Assembly: GCA_963281155.1 (NCBI GenBank)
Contig: CAUJLY010000002.1
Span: forward strand, 6,262,001 to 6,326,000
Reading direction: 5' to 3'
Origin: Rhabditophanes sp. KR3021
Taxonomy: Eukaryota; Nematoda; Chromadorea; Rhabditida; Alloionematidae
Length of the DNA: 64,000 nt
The notes beneath the pieces are model-generated. The model worked only from the letters and a program-made list of their open reading frames with translations. It ran no database searches and was not told the DNA's origin. Below, one piece after another: positions 22,971 through 34,800 of the stretch. Within the stretch, counting starts at the first letter, position 1, and each line of letters begins with the position of its first letter. Both the position numbers and the translations under genes were made by a program.

Positions 22971-24213
22971 TCTTCCAATTAACTCCGCACTCATCATGTA
23001 TCCTTAATATCACACAAACCACGAGACTGCCTAAACACACTATTTTGTATTTGTGTTCACCTTTCATAGATCACTAACTCCTACAAATATGTAAATACGT
23101 AGGTATTTTATAATTCACCAATAAAAAATGAATGCTTAACACCAACACAATAGTCTATTTAAAAATAAAATCATCAAATTGCACATACACCTAAACTTTT
23201 TATTGTTTAATAAAACAACTTTTTTTAAACAGATAATAACACCCACTACAATTGAAAATATAAAAAGATGGGTCTTCCAAAGTTCAATACGTGGCCACAA
23301 AACATACTTGTGTAATAATTGTAACAATAAATTACATTTTTTCTTATCAGACCTTGATTAATGGTGTTTGTAGAATATTTTACTATTACCAAATAAAGCA
23401 TAAACTCCTTCCTATTTGAAAGCATAATCTTTTGAATATAATTTCAATTAGTTGGTCTCGATAAACGATGCTGAAAGATGGGATCCATAGTATTTTAGGT
23501 GTTTTGTAATCTGTATTGAATTTCTTTTTATGACTGAATTTCATTTACAACTCTTGAAAATCAAGACCCCTCTGTCATTATCTTACCATTTATGCAGGTT
23601 TAATTACGTGGTCCTTATAAAGCTTAATAGTCAAAAGAAATTTCTCCATCTTATCATTTTTTTTGTATGAAAGTACACAATTACCCTTCGTAATGGATGA
23701 TGTTTTTATTGTTAGTATGACTAACTTGCGAATCTACGATCGCTAGTAACTTCTTATTTCTTGTTGAATAAATCAAGCAAAAACTAAATTAGTAATTAAC
23801 TGGTCTTGATAATCTTGAGGTAATGGTAAGTGTGTTAATTAATTTTTAAAAATAAATATTAATGTGCTCCTGATCAGCAATGTATAATCACTTTATAAAA
23901 AGTTTGTAGTTTGATTAATTTGACTAAGTTTGTTAATTACTTCTAAACATGATACCCTCAGCGATTTTAGATCTTAGGTATTGTGAGGATGAGTAATAAA
24001 AGAAGCCACATTAATCATAATGATTTATTTTAATCACGAAATATAATAAATATTAATAATTAAAGAGCTACAATAAATAATACTAAAAAGGGAAGTTTTG
24101 CAATTTAAAGAAAAGTTCATTGAAAAGTTGATATGAAATATGGAGAAATAATTGACCCGGATCAAATAGAAGTATAAAAATTGAGATTCATAGAAAAAAA
24201 AATTTGGTTATCT
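22971..24213. other. Intergenic
   Basis: About 1.2 kb between the receptor array and the trissin-like gene. AT-rich; short opposed ORFs at 23136-23361 are not protein-like. No feature supported. Confidence 0.5.
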
Positions 24214-24594
24214 TTATTTATAAAGACTTGCCGCAACTTCATTGATAATTTGCAGCAATAAATCCTCCTTTTCATCAAAGTCTTTAATAGGTTGAACCTG
24301 CTGAGGTTTGTAAATTTCAAACAACATTTTTTTGCTAAAATGATGCTTATTGTGACGGCCAACAAAAATATTCTGGACTTTTCTGTCTTTAACTTGCATC
24401 CGGATTCCAGGCACACCATTAAAATTTTCAGAATCCGGAATACTTCGTTTAACGTAAATATTGCAACACTTCATGCACTTTTTTGCTGAACTTTCTACAC
24501 ATGAGGATGCACATTTGCACGTTTTAGCTTCTATCGAAACTATATTTGAAATAATAATAAAAACAATAACACCCAGAAGTAGTAATCTTGTCAT
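24214..24594 (-). CDS. Trissin-like cysteine-rich neuropeptide precursor
   Basis: A 126-residue ORF beginning with a clear signal peptide (LLLLGVIVFIIISNIVS). It is followed at once by a compact six-cysteine peptide, KTCKCASSCVESSAKKCMKCC, and NIYVKRS. The spacing (C-x-C, C, C, CC, a few residues, then a KR cleavage site) resembles trissin, a three-disulfide arthropod/protostome peptide that activates a dedicated GPCR. The remainder of the precursor is a basic spacer with no second cysteine set and a helical acidic end (DEKEDLLLQIINEVAASLYK). A TTTTAG acceptor lies a few bases 5' of the ATG, so a non-coding exon is likely. Another small cysteine-rich secreted peptide is possible. The assignment rests on cysteine pattern and precursor layout only. 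Confidence 0.55.
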   Translation of the reverse strand: MTRLLLLGVIVFIIISNIVSIEAKTCKCASSCVESSAKKCMKCCNIYVKRSIPDSENFNGVPGIRMQVKDRKVQNIFVGRHNKHHFSKKMLFEIYKPQQVQPIKDFDEKEDLLLQIINEVAASLYK

Positions 24595-26567
24595 GGTGAT
24601 AGCTAAAATAAAATAAAAATGTTTAAATCATCAACAACATTTTATATTGTACACAAATATACCGATAAAAATTCAGTACATATATTTAAATCTTATCATG
24701 GTGGAGGATGGCCAATTTCTAAGTATTCGCACCAAACATGTCTAATAAGTGTTAAAGGGTATCAAATTTGATTAACGGATATGATTGTGACGTACTTAGG
24801 ACCTAATTGTGGCCCTAATTTTTAATACATCATACCTTTTGACGCATACATTATTATATTCACAATAACAAAATGGAATGAGTTACCTTGTCGAGAGGAG
24901 GTTACATGTCGAAATAATGAGGAAATCTCGCTTTGTCCACCCTTTTATCATTTCCTTTCTTTGATTTGTTGTGTGAATAACAAATTATTATCAATCAAAA
25001 AAATAGTCAAGTTTAAAGAAATTAAGTAGTCCAGAATGCAACAGCCCCTTTCTTTAAGTAACAAAATATTGTGTACAATGAAGGGGGTTGCAGTAATTTT
25101 TATACCTTTCGGTCTAATATTTTTTTAACGGGTAGCTTCTATTTAGTCCTTATTACACTGAATTTGGGGCTGTTGGGTCTTTTTTCTTATCACATATGAT
25201 ATTTCGTTGAAATCATCTATAATAAAGTGTCTGTACATAAGGCAGTACATATCTTCTTGTCCATATATGAATTGTACAAAGTTTAATTACTATGTGTGAG
25301 TGGGTTCACCACATTCTAAGATAATCTACATCGTTAAATTGTATATTACACTCTTTAACATATAAGAATTTTGTTTTGATTAACGAATTTTTTGTCTTAT
25401 TCTTTCTGATCAAGGTATGTATAATAATAATATGATGTAGGAGAATCCTTTTTCTGTACGAACTTAAGTCTGTCCACGATTTTTCATTATATCAGATAAT
25501 AATTTATTTTACAAGAAAACACGTTTACAAAGTATGAAGGTGACACAAAATCATAAAATATGTTTTTGAAATTAATTCGGAAGCATCCATCACCTAGTAA
25601 TTACCCATTAAACCTTGTTCCCTACAAAAGTGACAAGGGAATACCTGGATGTTTATGATGACGAAATAATGTATTTTCAATGCAAACTTAAAGTACCTTC
25701 GTTTAGCGAACAGGGAAGACATGATTAGATGTAGATAGATTAAGTTTAAAGCATGATAAATCATAGTACGTTTATTTCAAAAGGGACGAAAAAGTTGGGA
25801 CTTGTTACGTTCATTAAAGTAGAAATAGTTACTTAAATACACCAAGAAGCTTTGTCAATATCACAAAAAATCCCTAGTCATCACTACAAATTATATTATG
25901 CACAAAAACAAATATTATTTTATGTTTAATTGTTCCTTTTTTGACGTGACAAATTAATTGTATGTTTGGTATTCATTTTGTTGTTGTCTCTTTGGTATCT
26001 TCCTTTTCCTTATTTGTCCATCAGATCATTAAAGGTAAAAAGTTAATTGTCTTTAAGACATAAAAGTTAACACATTTTGGGTGTAGTAAGCATGAATAAC
26101 TGTAGTAAAAAGGGTAATTACATTTTTGTGGGTTCAACGTCATCCCCGGTAACTATCTCATAATTGTGATGAAATCTTTATTGGATCAAAGAAAAAATGG
26201 AATGTCCGGATTATGACACCACCGTCGTGTCAAGAACAGAAGTATAATGTACTTTCCGCATTCTTTACATTACAAATTAAACAAATCAGACTCTTAATAA
26301 TATCTATATGTGTTTATTTTAGTGAGTACTTCTTTAATGTCATTTTTTTAGTTCAAAAATGGATGATGATTTGGTGGTGACGCTGTAAGAGCAATAATAT
26401 AGTAATGCTGATAAATTGTTCAAATATACTTTTCATTTTTTGGGTTGATGACTCATGAGAATTTAAATATTAAATTTAATAATAATTAAATATATTGTTA
26501 GATAAATTGTAAAGTTTCTTTTAAATTATCTTGTGTAGGAGTGTTAAACTCATAAAATAAAAGTCGT
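24595..26567. other. Intergenic between peptide precursor genes
   Basis: About 2 kb of AT-rich sequence upstream of the trissin-like gene and downstream of the GGGRxF precursor. No supported exon or RNA gene seen. Confidence 0.5.
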
Positions 26568-27407
26568 TCAGAAATTTGAAGGTTGCAGGGATTCGTAATT
26601 TTGATTGGTCTCGAGAATATTGTTGACATGCACGTTTCTTTTACCATCAAGACCGAAGTTTCTCCCTCCAGCTCGCTTTCCTTTAAACAAAAAAAAAGTT
26701 GTATTGTTTGTTTTTTTGACTGGATACCAAAATTTATTGGCACCATCCTGTTCTTTCCCAAGAAAAATGTGTCCCCCACCACGTTTGCCTTCTTTCATAA
26801 AAATCCTTCCCCCACCACGTTTGCCTTCCTTCATAAAAATCCTTCCCCCACCACGTTTGCCTTCCTTCATAAAAATCCTTCCCCCACCACGTTTGCCTTC
26901 TTTCATAAAAATCCTTCCACCGCCACGTTTTTCTAAGCTATTAATAGGTACGTTTTTCTGATAATCCTCGTAGTCCTGTTCATTTGTAAACATATGGCCT
27001 CCCCCTCTTTTAGCAACTTTGTCAACAACTACCACCTCTGGAATTGTCAGGGAATTTGGTTTCAAAAGTTCACTTTCAAAATCATGAAATTTATTGTTAC
27101 TGTTGTTTTCGAAATGATACTCAATCTTATCACTCGTACTATTGAATCCTCGTCCACCACCTCTTTTGCCAAATCTAAACAGCTGAAGCCATTCGTCATT
27201 GACAGCGGGGCGTTCTTTAGAAAATGTTTCTTCTCCGACCTCATTCCTTGCATCATCTTTATGCAAAATTGCTTTGCCTAACCAAAAAAATAATTACTAA
27301 ATTGGTCATTAAATGAAATTACCTTCAATTAATCGGGGTAAATTTGTGCCCAACAATAAAAAACAAATAACACCAATGGTTTGTTTTACATCCAAACACC
27401 TCTTCAT
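26568..27407 (-). CDS. GGGRxF / RFamide multi-peptide neuropeptide precursor
   Basis: Exon 1 (27323-27407) encodes a signal peptide (VICFLLLGTNL core). Exon 2 (26568-27277) encodes the rest, 264 residues in total. Dibasic KR sites release one peptide ending WLQLFRF before GKR, an amidated RFamide, and then a series that begins GGG or AGG: GGGRGF, GGGHMF, four identical GGGRIFMKE units each followed by GKR (so C-terminally amidated), GGGHIFL before GK, and AGGRNFGLD before GKR. The repeated unit is 12 residues. A signal peptide, dibasic sites and amidation glycines make a secreted neuropeptide precursor nearly certain. I do not recognise the GGGRxF series as any named family. The single LFRFamide recalls FMRFamide-like or sNPF peptides. 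Confidence 0.85.
26788..26935 (-). repeat. 36-bp tandem repeat array inside the peptide precursor
   Basis: Four nearly identical 36-bp units (GGTGGGGGAAGGATTTTTAT core on the coding strand) encode KR-GGGRIFMKEG. They are flanked by diverged units. Near-identity at DNA level indicates recent expansion or homogenisation. Confidence 0.85.
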
Positions 27408-29237
27408 TTCCTCAATTTGTTAGATTCTACAAAAAATTAGATGTAATTATGGTTGCTAAGATTAGGTGGTAATTTTTATATTTTGGGTGCAGTTCTCGAT
27501 GACATGCAAGTATTATAACAAAAACTAAGAGATAAGAATAAATGGAGTTAAATTTAGCTAAAATAACATCTTTCTTTTTTTAAACTTAGTAGGTAACCAA
27601 AGTTCGCCACGAACATGTCTAGAATTACGAAGATGGTAGCTGTGGACAAGTCTCAATTTGAGAAGTGAAGTTCATTTTAACTTGGAGAAGGAAAGTTTCC
27701 TTTTTTATTTAAATTTAATTACATATTTTTTGAGCATGTAGTGGGGCATTAAGGGTGTGGGTTGGATTGGTTTATATATAATACACGTTCTAGGGTGCCT
27801 TCGTCACATCATAACACTCAACTTAATCTCGTTCTCAATGATCCATAAGCAAACATATACACTCATTTTCCCTCAATTACTTTACTCCTAACATAATTAA
27901 ATAAAAATGGTTTTATATTTTTGGGGTAAGCAAAAGAAATAAGTATATTGGGTGCAAACAACTCCCCTTTTTCATGTAAATAAGTCATATCATTGTAAAT
28001 AGGCGATATAAAAAAGTGTGGAAAGTGTATATTTTTATCATGTTCATTCAAATCACAATATATTTTGTTATCAATTTTTGGGAGACACAACTTAGGAGAA
28101 AAGAACAATATTTTGTTAGATATTATTGCAAACAATGTTTTTCCTATCAATTTCATAATATTTTTATTCAAAAGTTCATACAACTTCTTTGTCAATTACA
28201 TTTAACCCACACCATTTATTGCATTTAAGTTGAATTTATTGCTTATATTAACAATTCAGGCTTTTTTGGCGTTGAATGAGGCTAATACATTATAACAAAT
28301 CTTTTCTCCAAACAACATTCGATTCTTTTTTTAATAAACTACAATGAAGAACAATGAACTTCAATAAATTCTTTATCCATCAACATTCCAACTCTTTTTC
28401 ACCCGCACCTCCAAAAAACAATTTAAATCAAAAAAGGAATGCAAGAGAAGAATGCCATAATATATCCTCATCTAAAATTCATCCTCCACACCATTTTTTT
28501 AATTTTGGGAATTGATTGTGTGGGACCAACACAAAAAATAACCATTACAATAAATATAAATAATTTACATTACATCATATTACTAAGGGGTAAAGCTTTC
28601 CTACAAAACAATTATATGCACCCACAAAAATGCTTTTATCCTTAACATCATCACATCCATGATGTCTCATTACAACTACATCATTTAAATAGACGGAAGG
28701 GATCATCTAAATTTGACACCAACTACAGAAATAAATGAAGTGTATGGATATATATTTGTCTAACTACACACCAACAACAACAAATTGGCACCATCTTAAT
28801 TCATCGGCCCGATTTAATCTTTTATTCATTTTTTGCGGCCAGGCATAAGGATTTATAACATGACAAAGTAGGTGCACATACTTTATTTATCATCACCAAG
28901 ACCATTGTCTCAAATTGGTTGTTTCTATTGATATGATATTTCAATTTTTCCGTTGCTACACAAAAATAGAGGTGGGGAATGGTATTTATTGTAGTATATT
29001 TGGTTGAGGATTGGATATAATGGGACATGAAAATCGCCACCAATTTAGAATAGAGGCGTTACCTCTTCTACTCCAATTTATTGCCTCTTTTGTCTATTAA
29101 GGGGAAATCTTTTTGAGGTCTCAGATTCATTTTGGATGTTCATTACAATAAGTGTTCATGCCTTTTGTCTTGGAATCTCTTAACCATTTACACTAGTCAT
29201 TCTTCTTTTAGAACAAACAAAAAGTTTACTTATTATC
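27408..29237. other. Intergenic between divergent peptide genes
   Basis: About 1.8 kb separates the start of the minus-strand GGGRxF precursor from the start of the plus-strand kinin-like gene, so it is a shared upstream region. A TATATATAATAC stretch lies near 27773. The 110-codon minus ORF at 27863-28195 has AT-driven composition and I do not support it. Confidence 0.45.
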
Positions 29238-29680
29238 ATGAACAATCTAGCTACTCTATTATTTGTTTTCTTGATTATGGTAGGTGCAGTAATTGGGCAG
29301 GGTTATCAAGTTGAAGACAATCACATGGTAAGTGTCTGAAAGGGGTGTTGTGATTTGATTAGGAAGTACTAGCACTACTTCCTGCTCTAACGGCCTATTG
29401 TACTTCATTTCCTAATTGAGTGTCTTTCTATTTTTAGCTTCCCAAGAGATTTTATAGCTGGGACAATGTAGGTAAGCGCGAAGGGTTCAACAATTTCGAT
29501 ACTGAGGATAGACCAGTCTTCAAAAGAAAGTAAGTTTATGGGTGCTTTTATTTCAATAAAATTGTTTTAAGATTTTACGCTTGGCATGGAAAACGTAGTG
29601 GAAGTAATGATCCAACTGAACAAGGCATGGGTATGCCAAAAAGAAAGCAAGTTCACAACAACAACCCATACCATAACTAA
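29238..29680 (+). CDS. Kinin-like FYxW neuropeptide precursor
   Basis: Three exons, 29238-29327, 29438-29529 and 29572-29680, give 96 residues. A signal peptide (LFVFLIMVGAVIGQ) is followed by two predicted amidated peptides bounded by KR sites: FYSWDNV (then GKR) and FYAWH (then GKR). Acidic and polar spacers separate them. F-x-x-W is the core of the leucokinin family, which ends WG-amide in arthropods and can end WS-amide in molluscs. Here the residues after Trp are DNV and H. So this is either a diverged kinin precursor or a different Trp-containing peptide family. Precursor status is well supported; the kinin label is tentative. Confidence 0.65.
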
Positions 29681-30120
29681 CCTTTACCCCCTCTATTTAG
29701 GTTTTACATGTGGTCCGGCCGCAAGTAATCTCAAAACACCAATAACCTCAATGTTTCCTTTTTCCTCTCTCGACAACATTTTCCTGGACAGTTTTTGATA
29801 AAACAATATGAATAATTTACTACTTATAAACGATCTACTTTCGATATATCTATCTTGACATTTCTTTGCATCATCAGACACGCATTTTTTACATATTTGA
29901 CTTGTATTGTTTCATTTTTAATCGCCAAATAAATTACTTCCTTTAACTGTAAATATTTTTGATATCAAGTTTTAATTAAACTTTGCAGATTCTGTAAAGA
30001 TTTGTCCTTATTTAGTGAGCTAAATCTTTTCCGGTATTTACTTGGATGGAATATAGTATTTTTTATACCATTTCTAACTCTACTTCAACTTTATTTTAAT
30101 TAAAAGAAGTTTAAAAGGCA
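29681..30120. other. Intergenic
   Basis: About 0.44 kb between the kinin-like gene and a coiled-coil gene in the same orientation. No feature seen. Confidence 0.5.
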
Positions 30121-30591
30121 ATGAGTGATCATTGTTCACAAATTAATTACAACCACCAAATTCCTTCTTTCTTAATGTCTTTCGTCCAGGATGAGGAAAA
30201 GATTATGTCCAAAGTGGAGGAAATGTACGAAGACATGTCAAAAGATTACACAATTGTTCATGAAAAGTTGAAAATTTTCGAAAACATCAAGTCTAAGTAA
30301 TATATAAATTTTGTCGCCCACTAACTATTGTCTCATTATAGAAATAAAAATATAACTAGTAAGATGTTAATTTTAAAGAATGCCTTGGAAACGATCAAAA
30401 CAGAATACTTTAATATTCCGCCGTATTGTGATGAAAGTGGCGATTCAATGGCAACAGTCACTTCAAAACAAAGCGAATTGGCATGTTTAGTGGATGAAAG
30501 GAAAGACCTAGAAACAAAGGTGTGTGAACAAATGTTCAGGATGAGTGATGGTGCTGCTAATGTTGAAATATTACAAAAGATTAATATCTGA
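30121..30591 (+). CDS. Small coiled-coil protein, unrecognised
   Basis: Two exons, 30121-30296 and 30342-30591, join in frame to 141 residues. Ends are good (TCTAA|GTAATA and CATTATAG|A). The product has no signal peptide or membrane segment. It contains two predicted coiled-coil stretches rich in K/E (KIMSKVEEMYEDMSKDYTIV; ELACLVDERKDLETKVCEQM) separated by a loop with IPPYCDE. It has the size and shape of small subunits of multi-protein assemblies (kinetochore, BLOC, Mediator), but I cannot place it. The start used is the first in-frame ATG; a second lies at 30175. Confidence 0.6.
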
Positions 30592-30983
30592 GTAGGCTTT
30601 CATTTTTATCATGCTTAAACGTCTCCTTTTTGAAGAATAATTCATAAATGAAGCTAATTTAAAAGTAAAGCAAATAATAACTGATAATAACTAATAAAAT
30701 TGAAGATTTGTTTTTTGATGTTTATAAGTGGGTGTTGTTATAGTTTGAGTTAAAGTAATATCCATTTGTTATTGCCAAGTTTGCAAAAATAGACTATGAT
30801 TTATTTTTAAAACTAATTTGATTTATCTCTTCAATTAAAAGCAATATTTACGCATCTTTTTGATTTCATGTAAGGTCCCGTCACGACAATTGTTTACCAG
30901 GCCAACATTTAAAAGCGTTGAATTACGTTTGTTCATGCACTTCTAAATATTGTAAGTATACTACATTCTAGATCCCATAAATC

Positions 30984-31256
30984 ATGCCATTCATCAAAAC
31001 ATACCAAGAATTTTCGACTCTTGCCGAAAAGTTATGCAAAGAAAATCCAACTACATCAAGGTATTAATGAAATTTTAAAATATCTGATAATCCCCTAATT
31101 TAATTTAGATTCACCACAAAGTACGATGCCAAGGGAGCTCTGACACTCAAAGTTACGGACAATGCCACCTGTTACATGTTTACCACAGACAAGATGGAAG
31201 ATTTGAAAAAATCAGAAAGATTGTCCCTAAATTTGTTGAATATTATGACTGCTTAA
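30984..31256 (+). CDS. SRP9: Signal recognition particle 9 kDa subunit
   Basis: Exons 30984-31060 and 31109-31256 encode 74 residues. MPFIKTYQEFSTLAEKLC and the strand pattern KYDAKGALTLKVTDN with the helix KMEDLKKSERLSLNLL match SRP9. SRP9 forms the Alu-domain heterodimer with SRP14 and mediates elongation arrest of secretory protein synthesis. The length is slightly less than the human protein (86 aa) because the C-terminal tail is short. The intron position splits an AG|A arginine codon. Confidence 0.88.
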
Positions 31257-31875
31257 TACACACTTCATCAACCAAGCCTGTAGAAGGCAACGTACAAAAA
31301 GTGTATTTTATTGTTGACATGATATACTTTTTTATTTCTTTAATGCATTAAAAATTGGACCCTATTTATGATAAACACTCTCAACAAACCCTTTACTCTC
31401 CTTTTTATATATTTAATTTAATTTAAAGTGTATAGACTTTTGTGAACTTTGATTTTGGTATATCTTTAAATAAACGGAAAATTTATGTACTGAATGATGT
31501 GTGTTAATTTTGTTTATTACATCCTTTCTTAATTTAAATCTATTAAATCTGGTAATTCTTTTAACTATGGTTGGTGTGGATGTCATTAAGTTTCTGTTTT
31601 ATTTACACCTCAAACTGTTAACAAAAAGTGGTTTGTGTTTGGTGATTTAAAGTAAAGATGCAAGTTTCACTTATATTTTGAAGGAAGTGATAGTTTAGAT
31701 GATTAGGTTTGATGATAAAACAGCTGATAATAAACAAAATAAAAGGGTACAACATGTATATTCCATTTTTAGGCATGTGTGTGTGCTAAATTAAAAAGTA
31801 ATGAGGCTTTTTTATTTCATTTGAAAAAATGTTTATTTAACAAAAGTTTATTAAACGTATTAGAAAAAAAGTTGA
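31257..31875. other. Intergenic, convergent 3' ends of SRP9 and PAN2
   Basis: About 0.6 kb of AT-rich 3' flanking sequence with no supported feature. Confidence 0.5.
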
Positions 31876-34800
31876 TTAAGGTGTTGCTCTGTAGTATCTC
31901 TCGCACTCCCATTCATGCATTCCTAATTCATAGACAGATTTTAATAAATCTTCCAACGTCCCCTCAGCTATCATTTCTTCTGCTTTGTTGTAAATTTCAA
32001 GAGCTGTCTTGGCATCCACAATCGAATCGTGGGAGTCAACTTGCACTTTCTTATCTAAATCGCATTTTATTAATTATTGTAACATTTTATTTTTATTCTT
32101 ATTACTTACCTAGCATTTTGAGAGCAAGTTTTTGGAGTGACAACATCGGTTTGTTGGGAAGTTTACAAATTTTGACTGTATCACTAATTTGAATTGGATT
32201 AACCTAAATTTAAAAAATTAGATTATAACTATGCTTCATTCAATTATCGCACAAACACCAGACGTTGTAATAATATTCACAAAACATACCCAAAGATTCA
32301 GCACATTGAAATCATTACACAGTCCATGCCCAATAAAATGAACCCCATGCTCCACCATATACAGAATTTTAAGATAAACGCTTTTTAGGGTGGTAAGGTG
32401 CTTTGTTGAAGTTTCTGGATTGAGATCACTTTCCACGATACCGCTTACCGCCGTCTTATAATCAAAGACTGGGTTGACACCACCGATAACATAATCATCT
32501 ATTAAAACTTCACCTTTTTCATCAACAACACTCATTCGACCTATTTCATCTTTTTTAATTACATCATTACTGTCTATTGATATAAATTCGGCATCTAAAG
32601 CAACAACTTTCCCTTCCCTAAGCTCTTTGAAAATGTCTGTATGTTTATTATTATTATTTGTTGGTTCTTTGCTATCATTACTTGTATTTACATTGCCTTG
32701 ACCGGCCGCTAAATTATCGAAGCACCAAAAGATATCTAGAGGAATTTCAACTTTATGTTCTGTCATGTTTACATTTTCACGTTTCGATTTGACATAAAAC
32801 AGAGCTACGGGCATTTTCCAGGACAAATTACACGAGAAGGCTTCGGGCTTGGTGGTGATGCCAGTGGCATGTTGGCTAAAAATAACCCAATTCATATTGT
32901 CCTCGGACATTTTGGTTATATCTTTGGCGATTGAGATGGCATGAGTTGCGTATGTGGCTGGATCTAATTCGCCATTGCCAATCACGAAAATTGCGGATTC
33001 AAGGGTATAGCTTTGATTACCCACTCTCATGTTTGCTGGCATAGTGATTTCATCGAAATTTAATTCTCCCAAACCTTCTTCAAAAGCCCTTTCTTTGTTG
33101 TTGGGATGCTTGTAGCGACAATTTAGATTCGTACAATCATGAAGATACTTACAATCAATAAAGTTCCAAAAACTTTGTCTCACAAAAAGTGACTGAACTT
33201 TTTTGGTGTGAACAGGCGTGATGGCCGGCAACACAACAAGCACGTCGCTTTCCTTTGCTATCGGGTTGATAAGATCAACAAGCTGCCCTAATTTTGTACC
33301 TTCTTTCCAAGCACTGTAATCAAGCTTGACAACAGCTTGTCTTGGGTTTTCAATTTTACCAAATACCCTCGCTTTCGTAATTTGTCGTTCCTTAGCTTGG
33401 CTGGAAGTAATAGTTAAATCTAATTCCTAAAAAGCAATAATAATGCCATTATGATAATTAAATTAAAGACTATGTATGTACCTTTCCTATGATGGTAAAT
33501 AAGTTTTCGATGAAGGAACAAATTTCTTCTCTTAAGGTACCTTCTAAGCTTTTAATTTCCGAGTAAGCTTGGAATGATTGGAAAGTTCTGATAAAGTTTT
33601 TAACATCCGCAATTCCACTGCCGCCTCTCATGGACATCAGTCTAAATTGAAAATTAATCTCACAAGATAAGCAGTATTCCTTGGTGCAGAGATGTTGTAA
33701 AAACATATTTCGGATGGGCATCAATTGATAAAGCGATTGAAGTGTAGGACTCACGAAGGGAAATAAATCATCAGACAGCAGTGAAACCATACCACTTTTG
33801 TTGTACCGTTCGATGTCTTGTTCGATTGTAAGTTTGCAGGGCTTATATTTAGGTATTTGGTAAAACCATGGAATTGAGGGAGTATGAATTCGGGCATGAT
33901 CCTCGGCTGGATATGTAGCCTGTCCACGGTCTCCGTCTAAAAACGCAAATAAATAATAAAGCAAACAAAAATGACGACAAATTTTAATAACTGTTCTTTG
34001 TACACCCAAAACAAAGTCATTTAAGGTCATAAAAAGATACGCTTTTGTTGTTTTCATATCTCTCCTACACAAGGTTCTAATTAAGTTTTTGCCCCTAACC
34101 ATCCCCCTAAACTACGCACACAGATCCACATAAAAAAGGATGCAACTAAAAAATTGATAAAAGTATCCTCATGGGTAATTATTATCTTTAACTTAATAAG
34201 CATACACACCATACTCCTGCACTAAGTAACTAGTAATTTGGCTGTATCCATTAAATTTGTTGGTTTGTTTTTTTATATCTGGCTGCCCTCAAATCACCTG
34301 TTTGTTATTTTTAATTAATACTTGGAGCGTTACCAAACATTAAAAAGCTCTAGCAAACATTTATTCTAATAGATGGCACATTTTAATGAAATGTTGTTTC
34401 AATAAATATGTGTCTTCTACCATTTATTTGGTTTGCTGAAGATGCTTTTTCATGTGAACGTATGAATATGTTCTCGCATTTATGTATATTCAAATGATAA
34501 ATTTGCGGATAAATGCACATATCATAAATTAGTTTTCAAACTTACTCTGATTAAAATCATTCAACTGTCCAATGCTAATTTGATTTACATTATCATATGG
34601 AATTATATTGAAGTATTTCATGTCAGTATTGGCTCTGGGATTTGCCAAGTACCCGATACCTTGCTGCATCCTCATCTCCGTCATCATTCCTTCCAATATG
34701 GGGCGAGGTTCTCTGTAATTAGCATAAATGTGGTATTATTATTATTTTTATTGACATTATTATTAAAATGTTGACCCTATTATTAATATATTCTGTAATA

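Noticed and set aside
26783..26936. Possible CRISPR array from the regular 36-bp units
   Set aside because: Units are directly adjacent with no spacers and encode a peptide repeat in a eukaryotic gene.
26583..26961. 117-118 codon plus ORFs with repeated FHKNPSPTTFAF and FIKILPPPRLPS units
   Set aside because: Antisense shadows of the 36-bp repeat in the neuropeptide precursor, which has a signal peptide and cleavage sites on the other strand.
27863..28195. 110-codon minus ORF
   Set aside because: Composition follows AT content (many I, N, K, F), with no motif, splice context or signal.
31779..32192. 137-codon plus ORF
   Set aside because: Lies over PAN2 exons 7-8 in the opposite strand; the minus strand gives the conserved nuclease sequence.
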